From Viridothelium virens (lineage: Eukaryota > Ascomycota > Dothideomycetes > Trypetheliales > Trypetheliaceae): 64,000 bases of DNA. A model generated the notes under the pieces. That model was given only the letters and a program-made list of their open reading frames with translations. It was not told the origin of the DNA and did no database searches. Position numbers and translations under genes: made by a program. Shown here piece by piece: positions 12,448-22,673 of this stretch. The stretch is from positions 1-64,000 of the forward strand of contig ML991807.1 in assembly GCA_010094025.1 (NCBI GenBank), given 5' to 3'. Position 1 is the stretch's first letter, and every line of letters begins with the position of its first letter.

Positions 12448-14706
12448 TCAAAAGACATTAGCAGAGAAGATATCTGCACGGCTTCCTAGGTGGAAAACCG
12501 GAATGTGCTCTAAGGGCGTCGGCACTGTCACCGTCTGACCTCCAGCGTACGTCTGGTTCGTCCACCAGTACGTCCAAGGCTGAGTCCCATTTGCACTGCT
12601 GGTCTTCGGCAGATATACAGACCACGACGTCACATTAGGCAGTGTGACAGGCGTGACCAGTATCCTTGGTCCAAACATGTACTGTTGTGTTGTCACGTTG
12701 GTGTTCAATGCAGTCAAGTTGTTGATATTTGGATCCGTCAGGCTGAAGTCCATGAACAATGGTCTCATGATCATGCGGCCGGAAAGATGGAACTGATTGA
12801 AGAGAGCCTTCACGTACGGACCAAGCTGATATCTCAGACGAATGTAGGATGCGATGATGGGGGTGTTCGAAGCACCATACACCCAAGGTTCATTGTTGCA
12901 CGTGTATGCATCTTGGAAGTTGCAGGCACGCGATCCATGGTTCCTCATGAACGGAATGAAGGTCGTCCATTGCAACCAACGAACGTAGAGCTGGCGATAT
13001 TGTGGCTCGTCGATGTTGTTGCTCCAGTAGACCGTCGGGTCAGCTTGGAATCCCCCTGCGTCGAGCGTCCACCAACCCCACCCGGTTGACGCAGCAGACA
13101 AACCGGTCGCGACTTGTGCACTGAGAGTCTCCCAGACAGCTGTGGTGTCTCCAGACCAGATCATGCTGCAGAAACGTTGCGACCCAATGTAGCCTGAACG
13201 ACTAAGCGAGAGGTACTCGCAAGGCTCACCCATCTGAGAGTTTGTGGCATTGCGGAGACCCTCTTCGATTGCGGCCTGATGTGCCCAGGGATATAACTTG
13301 CCAGCACTCATTTGCGTTCCTGCTGCATACAGAACATCCGGCAACGGGAATGGAAGCGACTGGATATAGTTGCTCTGACCGTTATTCTCGTATGCCTCAC
13401 CAAGGGCACCGCCATCTGCTTGGTCGATCCAGAAGTTCTTGATACCCTTTTGATAATAGTTCATGTCCAGTTGATCCCATAGGAATGCACGAGCCCGAGG
13501 GTTGGTCGCATCATAGTTGCGAATATACGAACCATTCCAGGAGTCTGTTGTGCCGGGACCAGATCGCGTAGCGGCCAGCAATCCTTGCTGCTGCATTTCC
13601 GCGTAATTGACACTTGCGTCTTCGACACTTGGCCAGAGAGACGCCATCATCTCTGCACCTGTGAGGTTCTTGACATATTCCGTCATGTAGGGAATGTCAG
13701 GCCACAGATCTGCTTGAAGTGCCCAATCACCCTGATGAGCCCATGACTGGTAGTCAATGACGATCAAAGACACGGGAATGTTGTACTTGACGAAATTCTG
13801 AGCCAACAAGAGAACTTCCGTCTGGTTCTCGTATCTCAGCTTCGAGTGGAGGTAACCCAGCGAGAAGTCTGGCGGTTGAGGCGCGCGACCCGTCAATGCC
13901 GAAATCTTCTGCTGCAAATTATCGTAATCGCCAACAGGAGCACTGAAGATGGTGTAGTCCACAAGAGTGGTAGACGCGGCAGTGATTCGGTTCCTCAAAG
14001 GGCCGAATTCCATGCGACCTTGAGCTGCAGAGTTCCAGATGAAGCCGTAGCCCCTGCTGCTCATGAATACAGGCGTCGGAATGTGGGTGTTGAAGTTGAC
14101 CATGTCGATGACGGAGCCCTTTTTGTTGACGAGATGATCTTGCTGAGTACCTGTGCCATAGATCTGCTCGTCTGGGCCGGTGCTCCAGGAGAATTCAGCA
14201 CTGAATTCGTATCCGGGACCGGGCCAGTAGTAATATCTCGGATTGATCGACTTGAGCGGACGGTATTCTGAGGTAAGCAGAGTCTCCGATCCATTGGCCT
14301 CAACGCGATAGAAGGCCAGGCGATAATTGCCTCCAGCAGTATCTCCGGCATCGCCAAACGTCTTGACGATGGTGTTGCCATTCCGCAGAGCAAAAAAGTG
14401 GCTCCCGTTTACTCGAGTATCGAAGTTCATGCCAACGGGCTGTCCATTCTCAGGACCTTCGAGCGGGGGATCGTAGATGAAACTGATTTGGCTTGCATCA
14501 GGCGCTCTGAACGGCCATGCTCGAACGCGGAATCCATCATAGCCAAAAGGTTGGACAAGGAGAGTCTCAAATCCATGGGTCATGAAGACACCCGTCGAAT
14601 TTGGGGCAAAGTACCCTGGAGGTGCTCCAGTTCCATTCTGGGCAAAGGCGACATTCCAAATACTTGCTGCTGCCAGTAAGTTTTGCAAGATCCGTTGAAA
14701 CCCCAT
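12448..14706 (-). CDS. Secreted GH31 alpha-glycosidase (alpha-xylosidase/alpha-glucosidase type)
   Basis: GH31 enzymes are retaining alpha-glycosidases. Subfamilies cleave alpha-glucosides, alpha-xylosides (for example xyloglucan side chains) or sulfoquinovosides. The gene is one uninterrupted frame of 752 aa with a signal peptide (about 1-22). An N-terminal beta-sandwich precedes the barrel, which holds SLGYLHSKLRYENQTEV, PVSLIVIDYQSW, the nucleophile Asp428 in FWIDQADGG and the acid/base Asp520 in MIWSGDTTAVWE. Further along are WTTFIPFMRNHGSR and the C-terminal sandwich. The nucleophile signature WIDQAD resembles the WxDEAE form of some xylosidase-type GH31 more than the DMNE form of maltase-type enzymes, so xylosidase-like specificity is a reasonable guess. 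No intron is needed, unlike most neighbouring glycosidase genes. Confidence 0.93.
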   Translation of the reverse strand: MGFQRILQNLLAAASIWNVAFAQNGTGAPPGYFAPNSTGVFMTHGFETLLVQPFGYDGFRVRAWPFRAPDASQISFIYDPPLEGPENGQPVGMNFDTRVNGSHFFALRNGNTIVKTFGDAGDTAGGNYRLAFYRVEANGSETLLTSEYRPLKSINPRYYYWPGPGYEFSAEFSWSTGPDEQIYGTGTQQDHLVNKKGSVIDMVNFNTHIPTPVFMSSRGYGFIWNSAAQGRMEFGPLRNRITAASTTLVDYTIFSAPVGDYDNLQQKISALTGRAPQPPDFSLGYLHSKLRYENQTEVLLLAQNFVKYNIPVSLIVIDYQSWAHQGDWALQADLWPDIPYMTEYVKNLTGAEMMASLWPSVEDASVNYAEMQQQGLLAATRSGPGTTDSWNGSYIRNYDATNPRARAFLWDQLDMNYYQKGIKNFWIDQADGGALGEAYENNGQSNYIQSLPFPLPDVLYAAGTQMSAGKLYPWAHQAAIEEGLRNATNSQMGEPCEYLSLSRSGYIGSQRFCSMIWSGDTTAVWETLSAQVATGLSAASTGWGWWTLDAGGFQADPTVYWSNNIDEPQYRQLYVRWLQWTTFIPFMRNHGSRACNFQDAYTCNNEPWVYGASNTPIIASYIRLRYQLGPYVKALFNQFHLSGRMIMRPLFMDFSLTDPNINNLTALNTNVTTQQYMFGPRILVTPVTLPNVTSWSVYLPKTSSANGTQPWTYWWTNQTYAGGQTVTVPTPLEHIPVFHLGSRADIFSANVF

Positions 14707-17150
14707 CCTGACGAACTTTCAACAGCTCTGGCTGGGGAAGAACGACCTTGTATTCCAAGCTCTTTTGCGGCTCCGCTGCCCCCCATACCCCCAGGGGGGA
14801 TGCCATTTTTATACCAGTGCCAATATACTCCACCCGGTCTTTAGGCTAAGTAATATGCAATGTGCAAGGTCTGATTCTCGATGAAGATGCAGAGACTGGG
14901 GCCGTTGCATCATGAAAAGGCTCCAATTTCTCGGTGATAGCTTCTCCGCGTGGCTCCGTAGGGAGCTCTTGAGGGGCAGAGTGGGCAGCTAGGCGGGGCT
15001 TACCGTTGAAAACTTGCGGGGGAACCGTACCTGCATGAGTAGCTCTGCTGCTTGCAAGAACCAGAGCAGATTGAGATGTTCGAAGCTCTTCAATTGGTGG
15101 AAGAAAAGCGGCTGGGCTAGGAATCTACTAGGGAGAAGGCATCTTTTGAACGTGGTGTCCCTGTGACGTCAAAGCCCAGACCACTAGTTAAGGTAGCTAA
15201 CAAGCTTATCCGAAATTTCGAGATCATCTGTATCACGCTATTTAGCTTCAACATCTTTTCACCTTGTGCTGCGCATCCATGGCAGCTGGAGGGTGGCAGG
15301 CCTCCGACCAAGCCGTCAACCAACTGCGGAACGCGAGAGAAACTGAATGGCAAGGAATTGCAAACTGTTCGAAGTAATCTTCATCCCTTCTCTATGGTCC
15401 CACCTCCCGCCCAAAACACCCCTGTACGATCTCACGATGTGTGGATCTTTGCAGTGGTCTTGGAGTGCGGGGAACAAGGACTCTAGATCCCTGGCATCTT
15501 GGTGTTTGCAGCAGACGGGAGCCATTCGCCTGTCAAGATTATCGAATTCCGCTGCTCAGGATTTTCCTCCAATATTCGATGATTCCTTGCTCGTAGTCAA
15601 GTAATTTCCGGGAATTGATCATAACAGACCAGCATCATAACAGGTACCCGGTACTCGGCTCAATGCGAAGCTTCCTCCCTTGGCGTTACGAGTGAGTCGC
15701 AATCCAGAGTATATTAGGGTTCGTACTCGTGAACCCTGCATTCGGTGGCTGGTTTCGTGGGCTGGCCAATCCGTGGATGCTGCCATCTTTTATGGCCAGT
15801 AATGTCATAAGCGAGAACGTGGCAACCCTTCTTCTCCCCACCTGAATTCTCGCAGCAAACACCCCTTTTGAGAATCGACGTTACTTTTGTAAAAGTCAAT
15901 GTAGCGTTGCGGTCGCACGCGAACATAGGTGGCGATGCATGCACTGAACGTGATGACTTGATAGGAGAGGATTTGTGCCACGGCTGACGTCGACGCAGGC
16001 AACAGCTGCCCATCATAGGCAAAACCCTCCTGGATTCTCTCCGACACAAAATTGCGTTTCTAATATGAGTATCTGTCGCATAGTCTGCGATGATCACCCT
16101 ATCTTCGACTACATCAAAGTGTCTAGTGTCCACCGCCGCCAACTTGTTGTCAGTGCTAAATGTGCTAAATGAGCTTCTCTATAAAACAACGCACTCCTGT
16201 CTCCGAGCACATGTGTTACTCTAGCTTTTCTGAGGAGCTCACTCTTAGCTGTGAAACCCTGCACGACCAAGTAAATCCAATGGCATTTTTGGGGAAACAT
16301 GACGTTTTCGAGAGAGGAAACTGTGTCGCAGGCTCGAAGGCCCCGGCATGCTACTCAAACGTAGGTAGCTGTGTCCACCGGGACCACTAGTTGGCCATAC
16401 TGAGCATGCCGGCATGTCTCATGCTAAGTTCATGAAATATCCAGGAACGGGAAGAATTGAAGGGCTTTCAAACTTCAATTACGTTGAGCACGAAGGTCTC
16501 TTGTCACGTTGGACTGGGAAGTCATCGCAAGGATTCAGAAATTTGAGACGCTCAGATGTGGCACTCGACATATTCACGGAAGATCCAATGTCACGTTAGC
16601 CAAGTTTCGCCGCTGTGCGTTCTCCTGGAGCTCATAATAGGCCACTGGTGTTCTATTGATCGTGGTTTGCGTTTAGATATTGAGTGTACTGACCTGATCC
16701 TCATCAACATCGTCTGTAGCGTTCCGACACTTTCCGATAATCTGGGGGCCAAAAGCCACAGGCTGCCCAGTCCCACCATTGTTGAGCTCAGGCTTTTCTT
16801 CTTGTTCTCAAGCACCGATACTATCTGGAGGAAGAAGATTCGTGTGCTGGCGACGCTTTTAAGCTGACTCTATTTAAGGTAAGCTCGGAAAGGCGAGCAT
16901 TATTCATAAGTTTAATCGAGTCGAACTCACTTCCGCCGGTATGCTGCGGAGTCATGAAATATGCGATACTAGTCCATTCGCTTCTAGGATCATAAAATCG
17001 TTTCTGCTTTCTCTGTCACAGAGCTAGCTACTGCAGGGTGTCCTCATTGTAGGATTACGTCCATTTCGTTACCCGCCAATAGGAAACCGCCCAGCCATGA
17101 AGAAGGGATAAAGTATTTCCATTCACTGCTCATCAGAAACAAACACAACT
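14707..17150. other. intergenic 2.4 kb, no gene recognised
   Basis: Apart from the GH31 promoter at its left end I see no gene. Open frames are under 145 codons, overlap on opposite strands and show no motifs. Confidence 0.5.
14789..15120 (-). promoter_or_regulatory. GH31 promoter: TATA box, CreA-like and XlnR-like motifs
   Basis: Reading toward the GH31 gene, TATAAAAA (14806-14813) lies 100-107 bp upstream of the ATG. Matches to the CreA site SYGGRG occur at 14789-14794, 14896-14901 and 14993-14998. Matches to the XlnR/Xyr1 core GGCTAR occur at 14844-14849 and 15115-15120. The TATA box is well placed. The factor sites are short consensus matches that arise often by chance, so regulation by carbon catabolite repression or xylan/xyloglucan signalling is inference. 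Confidence 0.35.
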
Positions 17151-18191
17151 TCAATTTAACGGGAAAGGGGCCGACAGTTTCTTTGAAATTTCCAAAATGC
17201 TCTCCAGATCCTCGTTCGGTGTGCGTCCCAAACCGCACTCAGTCGCAATCCCAAAGTCTGTACACACCTTCTGCGCCGACTTGATCCTCTGCTCGGTTCC
17301 GGCCTCATCATGCGCATGGACGACTCCTAGAAACAGCCTCGCATAGCCTATTCGTAGCTGCTTCAACGGCTCGAAATATGCATAATCAGTTCTATCCTTT
17401 GGCACCGGCATGTGAAACCATTGAATCGCATGCTTTGGCGCGATCCGCTGAGTGATATCATTCGCCCAAGTCACGAGATCTTTTGAGTCCTCCGGGTCAA
17501 GGTAATGCTTATGATTGATATCACCGTAACAGAGATGATAGGCCAACCACACTTCCTTATCCACTGCATCCGAAAGCTCCTCAATCCGTTGCATTAAGCC
17601 TTCCCGCACCGGCTCAAACCACGGCTTGAAGAACGGGATCTGATGCCGGCCGCGCTCCCAATCGGTATACGCGAGGGCAAACGGAAGATCGAACTGGATC
17701 GCCAGGTCTTGGGCAGGAATGTGGTCCTGCAGATTTCGCAGGCTCTGCAGAAGGCGCTTCCGATACAGCGGCTCCACCTGAGCGATGTAGGCGTGGTCCA
17801 CGTGCGTCGCACACGCATCGACGGAACTGGGGATCGCGACTTGAAACCTCACACCCGGGGGGATGGCACCCTTTTCCCGCAGATCACAAAACGTCTTGTA
17901 GGACTCGATGGCGACGTCATCGTATCTTGTTGGTCCAACGTCATCCAATGTGAAACGACGCGCCGGTGGGTTCTCGAGGGACTGCCAGTTGTTGTGAAGT
18001 ATGCCGTAGATGTCTTTGGGGAAGGATTGGGCTTGCCAGACTGTGAACAAGCTGCGAGCGCCGGTCTCGCCATCTGGGATGCTGAGAAGGCGGTCGGAAA
18101 GCACGGAAGTGCATTTGATAAAAGCTTCTTCGCTTGATTGGATGCTTGTAGGCATGCTGCCGACTAAGTTGACACCAATTGGTTGGGCCAT
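17151..18191 (-). CDS. Short UROD/MetE-like superfamily protein
   Basis: This 346-aa single-exon protein starts at the ATG at 18191 (MAQPIGVNLVGSMPT); the frame continues upstream only to a non-ATG codon. It resembles the C-terminal catalytic barrel of cobalamin-independent methionine synthase (MetE) without MetE's N-terminal half. The stretch IPDGETGAR near residue 39 is typical of these fungal proteins. His219 and Cys221 in YHLCYGD match the H-x-C zinc ligands of MetE, and Cys319 in ECGLGR matches MetE's DCGLKTR ligand. Zinc binding is therefore likely, but there is no evidence that it methylates homocysteine. No signal peptide or membrane segment is seen, so it is probably cytosolic. The superfamily call is good; the function is unknown. 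Confidence 0.75.
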   Translation of the reverse strand: MAQPIGVNLVGSMPTSIQSSEEAFIKCTSVLSDRLLSIPDGETGARSLFTVWQAQSFPKDIYGILHNNWQSLENPPARRFTLDDVGPTRYDDVAIESYKTFCDLREKGAIPPGVRFQVAIPSSVDACATHVDHAYIAQVEPLYRKRLLQSLRNLQDHIPAQDLAIQFDLPFALAYTDWERGRHQIPFFKPWFEPVREGLMQRIEELSDAVDKEVWLAYHLCYGDINHKHYLDPEDSKDLVTWANDITQRIAPKHAIQWFHMPVPKDRTDYAYFEPLKQLRIGYARLFLGVVHAHDEAGTEQRIKSAQKVCTDFGIATECGLGRTPNEDLESILEISKKLSAPFPLN

Positions 18192-20029
18192 GGTGATGGT
18201 CGTATGCAAATATGAAGTGAGATTGTCGCGACGATTACAATGAGTTGGATGCTCGAGAGATATCCCTCAAGACCGGGAGCCTCAGAGTCAAAAGCCGAGC
18301 CTATATTTACGCTCGTATCTTTCCAGCGTCGATGGATCAAGAGTGGGGACAAAGAAAAGTGGGTATAGGGGCAAAACTCTAAAATGTAGGGGGTTCGAGA
18401 GCACCTCACCTGATGGCCTAGCCTCGGCATCCTTTAGGTGATGTAATCTGTTTTGGAAAGATACATAGGACTTCGCACTTGCCTCGAACAATAGATACCT
18501 AATAGGTAGGAGCTGTACACGCAGAGCCCGACGACATGGCACCCTGGTGCTGCATGATGCAGGCCTGGGGTGCGACCCGAAGCGCAACGAACTGTCCGAG
18601 GGTGCATGGAGCTACAGGTGTCACTGTCTTACCGAACCATGCAAAGCCAGGGTTTTCGGAGCCAGTTTCCATTTAGAACCCTCGTGCAGTGGGACCGGGG
18701 TTGTACAGTAAACTTTAGTTGACCCGAGGTGTAGTTTTCAGTTTTACGGAAGCGAACACTGAAGAACCTAAACGAGACAGCGAAATCAATTGCAGGAAAC
18801 AATAAGCGACTTGAAAAAAGAAGAAAGTTTGCTCAACACTGCAGAGAATGGATGTCACGCAACAATACCTAGTGTTTCAATCGACTTGTCTGCACTGCAT
18901 CCGATGTACTAGGGAAATAGGGTCTGCACTTGCCGGTTACAGGAACCGCTTCTTGACTGGGCACCTTCCCACACACATCCAGCAGGATCACAGTGGTCAA
19001 TTATATCTAATCCCTAAGGATGCTCTGAGAGTTAAGAAACCCTATGTTGACTCCGAAGATAAACTTTATCTCCTCGACCACTGCTGCTTTTTTGAATCAG
19101 CCCTGCTCTTGAAAACTATACAAGGCTCACCAGAACTTGCACCTTGTCTCCCTCAGTGAAACAAGCTCATAATGATACCCTGCTGAGAAGCGGTAGGATA
19201 TGAAAGTCCACGATAGTTGATAACATCCCAGAGATGTTCTAGAAGCCATGCTGTAAGTATTAATTCGTCTTCCAAACGCACCAACCGCAAGCGCTTCTCT
19301 AATGGCATGGTACAGAAAAGGCTAGCAGGGAACGCCTGCTTGGACTTTGCCATGACTGAGAGAAAGACCATCGCAATCTCGTATATGGGATATGTTTCGA
19401 ATGTCAGTTCAATTGGTCAATGCAATCTTTCTCGCTCATCGGCGTTTTCACCTTCAATAGCTCCCTGAATATATTGATAGGCAGCCGCCGCTTCTTTTCG
19501 TCTCGAACTTCATTCCGAGTAAGTCGACAAACGCAACATTTCTCACTTGCTCATGCAATGATTAGGGTTCATCTCTCATGAGAATGCTGCTTCGATCCCC
19601 TGTGGACAGTTGCAGACATATTGCCATTCTTTTTTCCTTGTATTTTCTCGCGCTTTCCTACAGTCATGTTCTTAAAGACAACCTCTGTAACCATCTCCTC
19701 GATAATCGATATAGTATGAAAAAATTTACCTTTCGCTCCAAGGGAGTAATACAGGCTGTAAATGGTCGTCCTTTCCATTCACAGGTACCGCAGAGATCCG
19801 CTCCCGGACATCGGCTTGCCTGCGCAACAATTTCCCGTCCCTGACAGGTTTGGGGTGGCTTATACTCGATTGAAGCGCCTTTTATGAGACTAGTGGGGTC
19901 AGTACAAGTTCGACACAGCTATTCGTTTTGTGAATGAGCACCATCATAGCCCTGGGAGATCGAGACGGACTCCGCTGGACATCGGATCTGAGGAGGCAAA
20001 TGTTGATATGTACACAGTCTGACGCGACA
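18192..20029. other. intergenic 1.8 kb, no gene recognised
   Basis: The frames at 18848-19159 (+) and 19153-19371 (-) are short and I could not connect them to a family or to convincing splice sites. The left end is the promoter of the MetE-like gene. Confidence 0.45.
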
Positions 20030-20536
20030 CTAGAAATGCTTAGGGTATCCGGGACGAGAGGCTATGCCGGCGAAAGCGGGGCCATCAAATGCTAGAACCA
20101 CGTTCAGTATGGTCCGTTCAGGCGATAGTAAGTATGAATAAAGATGAGGAAGTGGTGCCAAGGCGTATCTATATGTTTCTGCGTAGCACGCCAGTGGACG
20201 ATTGCGTAGATCCACTTCGAGGGCAGAGCAAACAAACAAGCGATTGTTCAGATTGATCATACAGTCATACGAAAATAGTGTCCGCTCGCTGGCGTGGGAA
20301 AATTGCTGGAGGTTGCCTTGACACTTTGCCAGTGCTGTGATGAATATAGTTGGTACCAAGCTATCGGCTTCACACGGACTGCCTGTCGTCTCAACATAGG
20401 CCATGAGGAGGCTAGCAAGTGACAAATCGTTGTATTGTGAAGCGTGCTGATTGAGGTAATGAAGATGGATGAAGATGGATGAGGACAGTGCGATGGCGAT
20501 GAGGTGAGCGATGAGGATCGCTGCGCACGGTGTCAT
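20030..20536 (-). CDS. Doubtful hypothetical protein, N-terminal hydrophobic segment
   Basis: An ATG-started frame of 168 codons begins MTPCAAILIAHLIAIALSSS, which could be a signal anchor, and ends at 20030. I recognise no family. An uninterrupted frame of this size is expected about once by chance in a window this long, and I found no supporting introns or promoter. It would be divergent from the F-box gene, about 280 bp apart. Confidence 0.2.
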   Translation of the reverse strand: MTPCAAILIAHLIAIALSSSIFIHLHYLNQHASQYNDLSLASLLMAYVETTGSPCEADSLVPTIFITALAKCQGNLQQFSHASERTLFSYDCMINLNNRLFVCSALEVDLRNRPLACYAETYRYALAPLPHLYSYLLSPERTILNVVLAFDGPAFAGIASRPGYPKHF

Positions 20537-20817
20537 GGATCTGAAACTCAACCATCCGGCTCCACCCAAGCTGGCTATACAAAATTATCCTTTGCTCTTG
20601 CAAGTAATCTTGATTGGCTCTGGAGCTCGCCTCGAATACTGCCATGACGGAAAGGTCCAGTATCCTCGAAGTCCGTTGAACGTGTGCCCTCTAGTGTTAC
20701 AGCAGTGTTGGTTTAGCCAACAGACCACGTTTTTCGTGTAAATGTACAATAGACTCCCTGTCCTCGAGTACTTCTGAGCTTTTTATATTTTTCCACGTTT
20801 CTCAAAACCTTCTCTCA

Positions 20818-22332
20818 ATGTCAACGAAAGAGAGTAAAATTAGCAATATGCCTATGCACGTGCCTGAGATTCCAATTGAAACTCTCTCCCGCATTTTCAG
20901 CTTTGTCGACTCTAGGGCGACGCTCAAAAATCTCACCCTTTCTTCCAAAAACTTCTACAAGATCGCAACTCCTCGTCTCTACTCACACCTCGAGCTCCTA
21001 AATGCCGACTGGGAGACCCCTTTCTACGCTCTTAGACCTTTGACATGTCTTTTCCTACGAAAGCCTGAGCTTGCTCAAAATGTACGACATCTTGCTTTAC
21101 GCAGCACTTTCGAGGACGGTCCTGCCAGCGGAGGTAAACAAGGCAATAAAAAACTCGACCTCGATCCTGAGATCCGCTCCGCTATCGTTGCCTCCGCTCA
21201 GTCCAAAGAAGAAGAGAGCCAATGGCTGGAAGATGCATCAGGGCAAGCTCATGAGGACTGCATCCTAAGTCTCCTCCTACCCACCCTCACCAATCTCCGT
21301 AGTATCGACATCGAAATGCCAGTGCAGCCAGTATACGTCCCCCGCCAACTCGAGCGCATTGGACGCGGGGAGCATCCTTTCGACAGAAAGCCCACCTTCT
21401 CCAAGCTAACCGACATCCTCATCGCGCACGACGACTCCAAATACGGCCTCTACACCTCCAGCATCGGCTGCGCCTTCTCCCTCCCCGCCATCCAAAACAT
21501 CTACCTCCACCGCATCGGCAGCAGCGACGGCCCCGATCCCGCCGACGAGATCGCCGCCTCCTTGCAAAACATCGCCGACGGCAGCAGCACCGTCATCAGC
21601 ATCGACATGCACGATTGCAGGCTGTCGTCCGGCGACTTCGCGCGGGTGATGCGCGCCCCGAAGGCACTCACCAGCTTCTGCTACGAGCTCGGCTGGGGCC
21701 ACCTCTCGTACACGGCGTGCCGATTCCCGGAGATGCGCGCGGAGCTCGAGCGACACAGGACGACGCTGCGCCATCTGTGGCTCGACTACGTGCCGGACGG
21801 CATCGAGTGGCTGACCGATGGCGATGCAGGCGACGACACGACGCCGATGGATTCCTTTGCGGGGTTCAGCGCGCTGAGGCGCATTAAGATTGGGATGGTG
21901 ATGATGTTTGGTGAGAACCCGGAGGAGGATCTGCCGGAGTATGCGGATCGGTTGGTGAAGGCGTTGCCGGTGCAGATTGAGTATGTGAAGATTACTCGTG
22001 CCGAGGACGGGCCTGATGTCATTGTTGCGGCTCTCGAGAAGTTGATCCTTCAGAAGGGTGGTAAGTTTCCGGAACTCAGGCACGTCGAAATCGAATGCTC
22101 TGAGGCAGGGGTGAATGATCGGAGAGATCAGTTTCGAAGATTGAAACAGTTGGCTGAGAATGAGAAGGGCTTGACATTTGTGGTCAGAGATACACGCGGG
22201 GCTTTGGTAGGCGAAGATTCTGACCAGAGGGTTGAGAGGAAATGGGGATTTGATGAAGATATCGAATGGCAGCCATGTACGAGTGAATGTAACGCGAGGA
22301 ACGTCTTCCCAGTGCACGATCTGGAGAAGTGA
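20818..22332 (+). CDS. F-box domain protein
   Basis: F-box proteins recruit substrates to SCF ubiquitin ligases through Skp1. The 504-aa single-exon protein has an F-box near residues 14-55 (VPEIPIETLSRIFSFV, then LSSKNFYKIATPRLYSHLEL). The C-terminal region has scattered Leu-rich segments but no clear repeat family. The substrate is unknown. The middle of the gene (about 21.45-21.85 kb) is noticeably more GC-rich than its ends. It is convergent with the GT8 gene, with 341 bp between stops. Confidence 0.8.
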   Translation: MSTKESKISNMPMHVPEIPIETLSRIFSFVDSRATLKNLTLSSKNFYKIATPRLYSHLELLNADWETPFYALRPLTCLFLRKPELAQNVRHLALRSTFEDGPASGGKQGNKKLDLDPEIRSAIVASAQSKEEESQWLEDASGQAHEDCILSLLLPTLTNLRSIDIEMPVQPVYVPRQLERIGRGEHPFDRKPTFSKLTDILIAHDDSKYGLYTSSIGCAFSLPAIQNIYLHRIGSSDGPDPADEIAASLQNIADGSSTVISIDMHDCRLSSGDFARVMRAPKALTSFCYELGWGHLSYTACRFPEMRAELERHRTTLRHLWLDYVPDGIEWLTDGDAGDDTTPMDSFAGFSALRRIKIGMVMMFGENPEEDLPEYADRLVKALPVQIEYVKITRAEDGPDVIVAALEKLILQKGGKFPELRHVEIECSEAGVNDRRDQFRRLKQLAENEKGLTFVVRDTRGALVGEDSDQRVERKWGFDEDIEWQPCTSECNARNVFPVHDLEK

Positions 22333-22673
22333 ACAGATAGCACAGGGCCTACCGGGCCTGTCAATTTAGAAAGTCCGTTTTCAAGCCAGCGAGATACAGC
22401 GTTGAACATATAGCCAACGGCGATTAAGGTTTGAAGCAATTGCCGAGTTTCCAAGTAAGTATCCGATGATAATGTTTTCGTGCTTGTATACGTACAATGA
22501 TGTTTCTAAATTATATCAACGTGCCTGCTATGCGGTCATCTAACATCTCCAGAGCGAAGTCTATCGGAGTCTGGACCGGTGATCTAAGTATATACTTACC
22601 GGTGTGCCTATATGTACGGAACGATTTTAGGTCTCTTGCTTCTCATTATAACCTCCATATCTTTGTGAAGACC
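22333..22673. other. convergent spacer between F-box and GT8 genes
   Basis: Both flanking genes end here, so it holds their 3' untranslated regions. I see no further feature. Confidence 0.5.

Noticed and set aside
18848-19159. 103-codon plus-strand frame
   Set aside because: No family motif, no convincing splice partners and a strong overlap with frames on the other strand nearby.
22560-22600. Short similarity (CTGGACCGG followed by A-rich text) with the area near 53250
   Set aside because: The match covers only about 10-20 bases and does not extend, so it is probably chance.
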